NCBI GenBank assembly: GCA_017960475.1 | Contig: JAGCZH010000038.1 | Coordinates: 21,600-85,599, forward strand | DNA length: 64,000 nt | Direction: 5' to 3' | DNA from: Bacteroidales bacterium | GTDB lineage: Bacteria > Bacteroidota > Bacteroidia > Bacteroidales > P3 | Part shown: positions 18,047-26,100 of the stretch, in pieces | Layout: the number at the start of each line of letters is the position of its first letter | Numbering within the stretch: the first letter of the stretch is position 1 | Translations under genes and position numbers: made by a program | The notes under the pieces: model-generated | What the model saw: only the letters and a program-made list of their open reading frames with translations | The model's database searches: none | What the model was told of the DNA's origin: nothing

Positions 18047-18928
18047 TTATTGTAGATTTAACTCAGGCAAACAAATCTGATTATCTGGATGATTAGCATT
18101 ATATAACTCTACCTTTCTCTGCATACCAGATAGTAACGAGGAGATGTTGTTAACTTCATTATTTTCAATGTGACCAATGTCTTGTCCTTTATACAAAACA
18201 CGCCAATAGCAATCGTAACTTTCACCTTCTTTAGGACTCAACCACATTGACCCCGAGCTCTTGTCTGAATTTGTATGAACATCTCCTACAGGTGAGATAA
18301 CGAGGATATTGGAGAGGGCCTTGTCTAGCCCATCAGCAAAAGAATAGAAAGGGACGGAAGTCTCTCCTGTTTGACATGATATCAAAAATACTGGTGTAAC
18401 ATAGTTGTAATAGCTATTTTCTTGATACACATTTGTACTCCAAATACAATCTGCTATAGTTGATGCATACTGTCTGGACATGAGTGGCAAATCGTCATCA
18501 TAATTATAATTGTTGTTTTGGATTACTGGAGGACAACTCCGGCCATGTGCATTAATGATTAAAACATTACTAATATCCGGTTGGGTTCGTAGAAACTTGC
18601 TATCAGCATAGTTGAGTGTGTCTCTTCCATCCGGATCCACCAGTTTCACAGGGTTCCAGGCGCAGTAGGCATACGGCGAAATGCTCGGATACTTATCACT
18701 CATTGGGTCGACGCTGAGGAAAAGACCGCTGAGGTCGCTGTCGTAATAGCGTGCTCCGAAGTAGCAATAGCCTGTCTCCGAGTCTTTCTCCTTGCCGATG
18801 AAAGGGATAATTTTTGTACAATAATAGTGATGCTGATTATCAGTATTTTCAAAAAAGTAAAAAACATCATTTCGTGCACTATAGAAAGTACAAAAACAAC
18901 AACCCAACATGTTATTATTGTAATGCAT
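18047..18928 (-). CDS. Orphan Rhs core + caspase-like (clan CD) CT
   Basis: 293 residues. Residues 1-43 are unrelated to Rhs and may be untranslated or a chance leader; the core runs from ~44 (IGKEKDSETGYCYFGARYY) to ~101 (VDPDG). The CT has the two landmarks of clan CD cysteine peptidases: a hydrophobic strand ending in His-Gly ('VLIINAHGR', H128) and a second strand ending in Ser-Cys-x-Thr-Gly ('VFLISCQTG', C185). This resembles C80/CHAT/caspase-like folds, a type I recall in other Bacteroidales Rhs tips. No promoter box is visible upstream, so it is probably silent in this arrangement. The partner gene follows 12 bp later. Confidence 0.65.
   Translation of the reverse strand: MHYNNNMLGCCFCTFYSARNDVFYFFENTDNQHHYYCTKIIPFIGKEKDSETGYCYFGARYYDSDLSGLFLSVDPMSDKYPSISPYAYCAWNPVKLVDPDGRDTLNYADSKFLRTQPDISNVLIINAHGRSCPPVIQNNNYNYDDDLPLMSRQYASTIADCIWSTNVYQENSYYNYVTPVFLISCQTGETSVPFYSFADGLDKALSNILVISPVGDVHTNSDKSSGSMWLSPKEGESYDCYWRVLYKGQDIGHIENNEVNNISSLLSGMQRKVELYNANHPDNQICLPELNLQ
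18620..18802 (-). repeat. Rhs core repeat, left copy 1
   Basis: About 183 bp, minus orientation. It shares a 57-bp identical block at its 3' end and a ~45-bp block at its 5' end with the copy at 20197-20382. One change (GGT to GAT in the plus-strand complement) turns the usual FTGKEKD into FIGKEKD. Confidence 0.85.
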
Positions 18929-19087
18929 TTTACTGGTTATGTTAGATTTCGCCTATGTAATTGATTTAATTATACCCATTGTTATTTGAATTGCTCCTAT
19001 AAGAGTTTTTTTCGGATTATGACGGTAGCGCAGTTATTGTATTTGATGACCACTGCGATCGGTTATTTCAATATATATATTCTCATA

Positions 19088-19627
19088 TCACCATTTAACA
19101 TGAATACAACTTGCTCTCCTGTGTGACCGAACATTCCGCCATATAAAATTTGAAAATTCCATAAAAGATGGCGAAAATACTGCATTTTTAAAATATATCC
19201 ACTCTTTTACCTCCTTTGACTCACCTTTTTCTATTGACATAATTAGATATGGATCAAACCCACCCGAACAAACTAGATTATTGTCATCGTCATAATACAC
19301 ACTGTCATTCATGATTTTTTGCGTTAAACATGAATATTTGTTCAATGTGTCTTTATTGTATATTGATAGGATTCTGATTGTATCCCATTCACTATTGTTA
19401 TCGCTGTCATATACTGTTAATATCTCTTGAAAAAAAATCAATGAGTCTTGCTTAAGCACTACAAAACCAGTAAGACAATTATCGTTATAATCCGAAAAAA
19501 ACAAATTGATTTGTTCTTCATGGATAATAATTGGCTTTTGAGCCTTGCAAGACGGATATCCTAAAAATAGAAGGTATAATAGAAACAACGAAAAAGGATT
19601 ATTGATTGTAAAAATTGTACGTTTCAT
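19088..19627 (-). CDS. Putative lipoprotein immunity protein, partner of HEWYGH cassette
   Basis: 179 residues from ATG 19627; the longer frame up to 19813 lies within the upstream gene and has no signal sequence, so I start where a lipoprotein signal begins (hydrophobic 'PFSLFLLYLLFLGYPSC', lipobox GYPSC or close). The start overlaps the end of the toxin cassette by 29 bp, implying translational coupling. The mature part contains 'NLFFSDYNDNCLTGFVVLKQDSLIFFQEIL' type beta-strand sequence, shown here only in pieces. No known family. Immunity is inferred from position and from the repeated CT-plus-exported-partner arrangement. Confidence 0.55.
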   Translation of the reverse strand: MKRTIFTINNPFSLFLLYLLFLGYPSCKAQKPIIIHEEQINLFFSDYNDNCLTGFVVLKQDSLIFFQEILTVYDSDNNSEWDTIRILSIYNKDTLNKYSCLTQKIMNDSVYYDDDNNLVCSGGFDPYLIMSIEKGESKEVKEWIYFKNAVFSPSFMEFSNFIWRNVRSHRRASCIHVKW

Positions 19628-20543
19628 TGTAAAACTCTTGATACTTTTCTGTTGTGGATTTAAAAATGGGTGAATTAATAACAGCCTCATAACATTTATA
19701 ATGATCGCAATTGTTAGATTTTTTTTCATTGCATCCACTATAACCCTTCTTGACATGACCATACCATTCATGATATACAACAGTTGAGATGACATTCTCA
19801 ACAGTAGTTTCATATCGCTCTGGGTAAACTCGTCTGCCTAACACTTTTTCATTTTTTAATGTTGCAAAATTCCCTTTTAATATTTCCCCAAAATCATATT
19901 CAATCTTTCCCCCTATCTCACTTATGTCAAATGTAAATTCACCGACCTCAGTACCATTATAAGATTCAACAATATTTGTCCATATTCTTGATTGTACTTC
20001 ACCTGAAAGTTGTGTTGCCACATTATCAAAATATCGACCATATGCGGCAACTTCTTCGCAACTTAAATTGTTTATTTCAGTCCCTTCTGCATAGAGACAT
20101 TGTTTCAATCTACGGTCATCAATTATTATCGGGACGCCTGTGAATCCTTCCTTTGTGTTTCCAATATAGTCCCCATTTTTATCGTAAACTGGATTAATCT
20201 CCCTTCCATCCGGATCCACCAGTTTCACAGGGTTCCAGGCGCAGTAGGCATACGGCGAAAGGCTCGGGTACTTGTCGGCCATCGGGTCAACGCTGAGGAA
20301 AAGGCCACTGAGGTCGCTGTCGTAATACCTAGCTCCGAAGTAGCAATAGCCTGTCTCCGAGTCTTTCTCCTTGCCGGTGAAAGTGCAACAAAAGAAATCG
20401 TCGTGAAAACCTGTAGTACAATGGCTTTCCCATGAATACCCGCAAACATTTTTTTTCGAAAAGTTGTACAAAAACGACATTGCGATAGGCAGGGCAAGGT
20501 GCGTATTATTGAAAACTCTTATGTTTGGTGTCGGGCACATCAT
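19599..20543 (-). CDS. Orphan Rhs core + HEWYGH zincin-like CT
   Basis: 314 residues. A 53-residue leader of unknown origin, then the complete core from ~54 (TFTGKEKDSETGYCYFGARY) to ~113 (VDPDG), then a ~200-residue CT ending in 'VVYHEWYGHVKKGY' (H258, E259, H263), i.e. HExxxH with one extra residue compared with HExxH. 'HYKCYEAVINSPIFKSTTEKYQ' follows. I recall the same HEWYGH pattern in CT domains of other Bacteroides Rhs proteins; it is probably a zincin but the spacing is atypical. This is the only orphan with a good promoter box just upstream (20560-20567), so it may be made as a stand-alone product. It neighbours the recombinase, which reads the other way. Confidence 0.65.
   Translation of the reverse strand: MMCPTPNIRVFNNTHLALPIAMSFLYNFSKKNVCGYSWESHCTTGFHDDFFCCTFTGKEKDSETGYCYFGARYYDSDLSGLFLSVDPMADKYPSLSPYAYCAWNPVKLVDPDGREINPVYDKNGDYIGNTKEGFTGVPIIIDDRRLKQCLYAEGTEINNLSCEEVAAYGRYFDNVATQLSGEVQSRIWTNIVESYNGTEVGEFTFDISEIGGKIEYDFGEILKGNFATLKNEKVLGRRVYPERYETTVENVISTVVYHEWYGHVKKGYSGCNEKKSNNCDHYKCYEAVINSPIFKSTTEKYQEFYNETYNFYNQ
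20197..20382 (-). repeat. Rhs core repeat, left copy 2
   Basis: About 186 bp, minus orientation. Its first ~50 bp (from TTCACCGGCAAG on) are identical to the plus-strand copy at 34486-34674, forming a perfect inverted repeat around the recombinase and the Rhs gene. Confidence 0.85.
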
Positions 20544-20559
20544 GAGGTGGTTTGATATG

Positions 20560-20567
20560 CAAAAGTA
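20560..20567 (-). promoter_or_regulatory. -7 box upstream of orphan cassette
   Basis: TACTTTTG on the minus strand, 16 bp before the ATG at 20543. The -33 region is T-rich without a clear TTTG. If used, the mRNA leader would be only about 10 nt. It points away from the recombinase gene. Confidence 0.45.
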
Positions 20568-20648
20568 GCAATTTATGTTGAATCACAGAAAAAAACGTAT
20601 CTTTATTTTCTGATTAATTCTTGGTTCCTGATATAAATCACTGTCATT

Positions 20649-21647
20649 ATGAATATTAAAATCAACTCAAACTTTCCGTTTTCTGTTACGGCCATCCAGT
20701 TCGCACCCAACGGTGGACTGAGCATAACCCTTTCAACCCCCGAAGGCCAGCCATCAGAGAGCAGGTTCCAGTACACCGCCAGTCTTGGTGACGGTTTCGC
20801 CGAGGAGAGGAGCCCCGTCAGCCTTGCGCAGTACGCCATGCATTTCGCTGAACGCTGCAACATCAAGCAAAAAACCAGGTTGTCATACTATACGATGGTC
20901 ATGCACCTTCGTGAATACGGCGACGTCGACATTGACCAAATCACCACGTCTTATCTACAGGGATTCATAGAGCATCTGCGGAGGCGGGGCTTGAAGCCTG
21001 GCTCAGTGCGTCTGGACTTCCAGAAGCTATCCTGCGTGCTGCGTGACGCATACAAGAACGGTCTGTTCGATGACAGGATACTGCAAAGTGTCAATCGCCC
21101 GAAGAAAGAGCAGGGGAAGAAATGCTTCCTAACCGAGTCTGAGCTGAAAAGGATGGAGCGGACGACCCTGCCAGAACGATACCGCAGAATCAGGGAGATG
21201 TTCATGTTCTCCTGTATGACAGGCATGCGGTTCAGCGACATACAGGAGCTGGAGTGGAAGGATATCAAGAGTACAGGCAGGCACCTGTGGATAGAGTTCC
21301 GTCAAAAAAAGACCGGCACGATGGAAAGGATCCCTCTGGGCAGCGCCGCCGAAACCATGCTCCGGAGGATGACGAGAGAAGGCAAGCGGGTATTCGGCCA
21401 CGTCAGCAATCAGTGGGCCAACGCAGTCATAAAGAAATGGTGTAAAAAAGCCAAGATAAAGAAACACGTGACCTTCCACATAGCCAGACACACCTTCTGC
21501 GTCATACTGCTGACCAAGGATGTGCCGATATACACAGTCCAGAAACTGATGTGCCATTCGGACATAGGCACCACTAACATATACGCCGATCTTACAAGCA
21601 AGTCGAAAGCCAAGGCTGTCAGGAAGCTGCCGTCCTTTGTGGCATGA
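20649..21647 (+). CDS. Tyrosine recombinase (phage-integrase family), intact
   Basis: 332 residues. An N-terminal strand-rich region (~1-55) precedes a SAM-like core-binding domain (~56-150) and the catalytic domain (~160-320). All six catalytic residues are present: R194 ('TGMRFSD'), K220/K221 ('RQKKTG'), H277 and R280 ('HIARHTF'), H303 ('MCHSD') and nucleophile Y312 ('NIYADL'). This build is common in Bacteroidales integrases and invertases. It sits in the centre of the island, between leftward orphan cassettes and the rightward Rhs operon, so it lies inside every pair of inverted Rhs-core repeats. It could invert or exchange island DNA, or be the integrase that brought the island; its target site is not known. 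It ends in nested inverted repeats. Confidence 0.92.
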   Translation: MNIKINSNFPFSVTAIQFAPNGGLSITLSTPEGQPSESRFQYTASLGDGFAEERSPVSLAQYAMHFAERCNIKQKTRLSYYTMVMHLREYGDVDIDQITTSYLQGFIEHLRRRGLKPGSVRLDFQKLSCVLRDAYKNGLFDDRILQSVNRPKKEQGKKCFLTESELKRMERTTLPERYRRIREMFMFSCMTGMRFSDIQELEWKDIKSTGRHLWIEFRQKKTGTMERIPLGSAAETMLRRMTREGKRVFGHVSNQWANAVIKKWCKKAKIKKHVTFHIARHTFCVILLTKDVPIYTVQKLMCHSDIGTTNIYADLTSKSKAKAVRKLPSFVA

Positions 21648-21692
21648 CAGAAGGGAGCAGCCTTCTTTCATTAGAGTGGTAAATGCCACAAA
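21636..21692. repeat. Nested inverted repeats at recombinase 3' end
   Basis: Outer 10-bp arms TTTGTGGCAT (21636-21645) and ATGCCACAAA (21683-21692) are perfect and include the last codons of the recombinase. Between them AGAAGG (21649-21654) and CCTTCT (21661-21666) form an inner hairpin followed by TTTC. GCTTAA/TTAAGC arms follow at 21704-21726. It could be a terminator or a recombinase binding site; the lack of a long T-run argues against a simple terminator. Confidence 0.6.
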
Positions 21693-21754
21693 GAACAATA
21701 AACGCTTAAAAACAAAATGATTAAGCTTCCAGGCATGTTTTTTTTCAAAACACA

Positions 21755-21786
21755 TGTGTCTGTATTGGAAAAACAATGTATATTTG
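21755..21786 (+). promoter_or_regulatory. Predicted promoter of the Rhs operon
   Basis: TATATTTG at 21779-21786 matches TAnnTTTG exactly; TGTG at 21755-21758, 20 bp upstream, is a near -33 match. The start codon of the T9SS-sorted protein is 28 bp downstream of the box. It would drive that gene and the Rhs gene. Confidence 0.65.
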
Positions 21787-21813
21787 CATACACAATATTT
21801 TATAGTAGTGAAC

Positions 21814-23121
21814 ATGAAAAGATTGCTTACAATATTTGTTTCCAGTGTTTTGGTCACAATCCTTGCATCGGCCCAACCCAAGCCTGCATATAGGTGGGCT
21901 GGTGGTTCAGAGGACTTCTGCCTAAACCACAATCCCACAGAGGCTGTATGTGCTTCGATACCCTGTATAGTGCCGTATCACAGCGATTACACGGTTGTTG
22001 CGGTGTACACAACTGGAGAGGACACAGCGGAACGCATGGTATGGACACTCTGTCACGGCGCCGCCGGCGACAACGGCCTCAGCACCCGAAGGTTGATTTT
22101 TCCTGGCTCCGCCATGCAGTACGACAGTGTGAACCGCCGTGGCCCTGTGATCAACAGCCTCATGCAGTCGTCCCCTGTGGATGACACTTTGGATGCCCCC
22201 GACAGTGTGACCCTTTTTATCGGAGGAGTTGACACTGCGTGCGGTGGATTGAGAGTCGCCGAGGTAATGTATTTCAAAGGCAGGACAGGCTTCAGCGCGC
22301 TGCGCATGGTACAGACCCATCTGGCGGTGAAGTACGGCGTGACACTTGGGGCGGGCGACTATGTGTCCCCTGACGGCAGACACCTGTGGCGGTACCGCCT
22401 TGACTCCGCATGGCATCATCGTGTCACCGGAGTCGGTGTCGACAGCGTGTACGGACTGAGCCAGCCAACCAGCCGTAGCGGGCATGACGGTGCCTTGCTG
22501 ACCATTTCCGCTGACAGTCTCGGCGAGGGAGAGTATTGTTTGATTGGTGATGACGGAGCTCCTATGGAATACGCCGTGGACAGCGAGCATGGCACGGAGA
22601 CGTTGCGGCGCACATGGAAAGCGAGGGTGACAAGGAACGGCGACGCCGCGGAAGGTGGAGGGACTCTGACATTCCGACTTGTCTTCTCCACGCAAGGCAC
22701 AGACGCAGAGGGAGACACGCTGGCTTTGTTAGTCGACGGAGACATGTACTATCCCGACAGCGTGACAAACGGAGACAACTGTTTCAGCAGAGTTGAGTTT
22801 CCGTCCGACACAGCGCTGCTGCGGCTTGTGAAAGCTTCGTCCTTTGGGATGAGAGGTTATTCCCCGGCATTTGCCAGTGATAACGGTGTCTCTGTGTCAA
22901 TCAGCCCCAATCCGTGCAGGAGACGCTACACTGTTTCCGTGGACGGATGCGGTTCCGTGGATATCGAGGTTCACAACACCTCCGGAGTCAAGGTCGGCGG
23001 ATTCAGCGGACGCAACAGGGGTATGTACCGTTTTGACGGAGTAGTGCCAGTCTCAGGGGTCTACTACATCACTGTGACTGCCGATGGTGTGAGACGAACA
23101 TTGAAGATGGTCGCGGATTGA
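21814..23121 (+). CDS. T9SS-sorted surface protein encoded before Rhs
   Basis: 435 residues from ATG 21814, chosen because it opens a signal peptide ('RLLTIFVSSVLVTILASAQ'). The middle carries a pattern found in Bacteroidetes surface proteins: 'VAEVMYFKGRTGFSALRMV', 'HLAVKYGVTLG', then 'HRVTGVGVDSVYGLSQ'; this fits the loosely defined domain next to LamG/ConA-like regions but I cannot name it firmly. The last ~70 residues are a type A sorting domain ('VSISPNPCRRRYTVSV', 'VEVHNTSG'-like strand, 'VSGVYYITV', 'RRTLKMV'). It is thus a likely T9SS cargo. It precedes the Rhs gene by 78 bp and probably shares its transcript; it may be a surface partner or carrier for the Rhs toxin, which is inference. 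Confidence 0.72.
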   Translation: MKRLLTIFVSSVLVTILASAQPKPAYRWAGGSEDFCLNHNPTEAVCASIPCIVPYHSDYTVVAVYTTGEDTAERMVWTLCHGAAGDNGLSTRRLIFPGSAMQYDSVNRRGPVINSLMQSSPVDDTLDAPDSVTLFIGGVDTACGGLRVAEVMYFKGRTGFSALRMVQTHLAVKYGVTLGAGDYVSPDGRHLWRYRLDSAWHHRVTGVGVDSVYGLSQPTSRSGHDGALLTISADSLGEGEYCLIGDDGAPMEYAVDSEHGTETLRRTWKARVTRNGDAAEGGGTLTFRLVFSTQGTDAEGDTLALLVDGDMYYPDSVTNGDNCFSRVEFPSDTALLRLVKASSFGMRGYSPAFASDNGVSVSISPNPCRRRYTVSVDGCGSVDIEVHNTSGVKVGGFSGRNRGMYRFDGVVPVSGVYYITVTADGVRRTLKMVAD

Positions 23122-23161
23122 GACCATCTCTTATTCCAGGATTGAGAATCGGGAATCCTGG
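23105..23161. repeat. Two small hairpins between the T9SS protein and Rhs
   Basis: AGATGGTC (23105-23112)/GACCATCT (23122-23129) and CCAGGATT (23136-23143)/AATCCTGG (23154-23161) are perfect 8-bp inverted repeats in series around the stop codon and in the gap. No T-run follows, so they are more likely mRNA stability or processing hairpins than terminators. Confidence 0.5.
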
Positions 23162-23199
23162 CCGAATAACAAACAATATTGCCATAAACCCAACATCAC

Positions 23200-26100
23200 A
23201 TGACGATTATGAAAACTTTGAAATCAATGGTATCATATACGCTGGTAAGCCTGATGCTGTCAGCTCTGATATTTAGTTGTGACTGTGGCGACAGACAAGA
23301 CACTGGATATGTCACCCCAGAGATGCCTACAGCGCTACACAGCGACACATGTGCATCAGACACCATTTGCGTTGGGGACACGGCGGCGTGCAGGTCTGGA
23401 AATGAGAGTCGAGCGGTGAGGCTTAAGGTACGTCACGGCGACAGGCTGGATCTGCGGACAGAGGGACTGTCACTTACAGCCACAGGTGACGCTGTCAAGC
23501 GTGGCGGAGAATACAGTGTGATGGCGCTTCATCCGTCCGAGCTTCCTGCCCTGCCACAAGGCATGGAGAACATGACCGCTGCCGCCGCCGGCTACCGGCT
23601 GCTGCCTTCCGGCGACCATTTCAGCCCCGCCGCCGAGCTTCGCATTGCCTACAATCCTGACAGGATACCGACTGGCTTCACTCCTGACGACATATACACA
23701 AGCTATTACAACACCGCTGAGCGTCGCTGGGAGCGCCTTGACCGCATCGTCGTCGACACCGCCAACCACGAGATAGTGTCGCTGACCACCCATTTCACGG
23801 ATTTCATTAACGAGCTCCTTAAAGCCCCCGAGATGCCAGAGACCCAGGCTTTCGTGCCGACAATGATGACCGACCTAGAAGCTGTGAACCCTCTGGAAGG
23901 CCTGGCTCTCATTCAGCCGCCCACCGCTAACCAGGACGGCACGGCAAATCTGAGCTATTCCCTATGGATACCGCAAGGCAGGAACGGAATGCAGCCCAAT
24001 TTGACTCTCGGCTATAGCAGTGGCGGTGGCAACGGGTGGCTTGGTGTGGGCTGGGACCTTAGCGTCCCCAGCGTTTCTATTGACACCCGTTGGGGTGTGC
24101 CGCGCTACAGCAGCGAGAAAGAGACCGAGATATACCTTCTTGGCGGCGAGCAGATGGTTAACAGGAATGGTGGCGTCATGCTTCCAATGCCGCACCGCAC
24201 CAACCAGCAGCAAAACCGGATGACTGGTAATGTCCGGTTTTATGCCCGAACAGGCGACGCGCACGACAGCATTATCCGGCATGGTGATACTATGTCTAAA
24301 TACTGGTGGGAGGTTACAGACCGTGGCGGAGTGACGCATTATTATGGACACTACCCGACAAGAGGGATGGACGCGGACAACCCGTCGACCCTCACGGACA
24401 AACACGGCAACATCGCCCGCTGGATGCTCTGCGAGAGCCGCGACCCAGACAGCAACTGGGTGAGATACTTCTATGATATTGATACAACACCGGGCACAAA
24501 CCCCGGGTACCAGATATATCTTGACAGCATTGTCTACACTGGGAACAGAAACGAGGACGGGGTTTACAATGTGTCTTTCACACGCAGGGACAGAGACCAG
24601 AGCGACATACCTGTAAGCTGCGGTCTCGGTTTCAAGGAAGAGACCGCCAAACAATTGTGCATGATCACTGTACGATCAAGGGACAGCGTCATCACAGCCT
24701 ACTATTTCGAGACAGAGTGCGGTTACCAATCCAATTTCAAGACACGGCTTACAGCCATTAACAAAATTGACAACATATCAGGCATTACCGACTTCTGGGG
24801 TTCGTTGGAAAAAGCCTGCGCCGATGGAATCAGCGGTGTCGCTGGAGGTATCGTCCGTCAGGAATTCGATTACTACGACGCCCCTGATATGGACACCCTC
24901 TTCGGTGAAGAGCGTATAATCAACACCCCCACCGATGACCTGAGAGGTTTCCTTCTGACACCACGGTATCGAAGAGACAGCGTGAACCGCGCCACCGCAC
25001 TGGGATTGTCCCATTCCTCGAGTTGGAGTGTGGGAGGGACAATCTGCGTGGGACTTGGACTGAATATTTTTCACTCCACCACAAGCGTCGGAGGCAACTA
25101 CCACAGGGGCAAGAGCACAAGCGAGTCTCTTATGACTCTAGTGGATCTGGACGGCGACGGTATCGCCGACAAGGTCTTTGTGCGGAACGGGAAAATGTAC
25201 TGGCGCAAACAGTCTCTGCTGACTAACGGTGACATCGTATCCAGTGACCCCCACTGTGTCATAGGAGCCACCCATTTTCTTGTAGAGGGAGGCACAAATA
25301 ACACTTTCGGGGTGCAGGCCTCTGTGGAGTCCATAGCCAGCGGCAGCGGATCGTGGTCTAAGTCGACGTCCACCACCCCCACGTATTTCGCCGACGTCGA
25401 CGGTGACGGCCTCATAGACATTGTGGACAACGGTGATGTCCTGTTCAACCATCTTGTCAACGGACAACCCACATTCAATAGATACCAATCACAACCAGAC
25501 CCTGGAGACAGTCAAGCCATGTATGATCCTCCTAATGCGACATCCTCTAAGTGCGGCGGAATTATTTTCGACGGCGAGGTTGACGATGAAGTCGCCTGCC
25601 GCAGAGCGATTATCCTCCACGACTCCATACAGAACGATATCGTGGATTCCATCCTTGAATCGTGCATAAGACAGTGCGATTCCATGGGGCTTGTCGTCAT
25701 GAGGGTCGACACGACTGATCATGCAACATTTATTCTCTATCGTGGAAAGATTGTGCAGGACTGCTCTAGTAGGAATCTTGCCATGGACGGAGTCCCTGCC
25801 ACCGAAGCTGTCCGTGTGTGGGTGGCGCCTGACAGCGGGACGGCGACTGTCAGGTCATGGGTCAGGCTTATCGAGGACGACACCGACAGACGCGCGATGT
25901 CGCGTCATGCGGATGGTGTCACGTACACGATACAGCACTCGCGTGATATTATGCCTATGGGCGACACCCTGCATAGCGCGAAAGACACTCTGCTGATGTC
26001 ACGCCACATATGTGCTGACTGCTATCGCGGCGATGACTTTGTCAGCGGAAACGGAAGTATATACGACTCCACATATGCCAATGTCACCGTCAAAAAAGGA

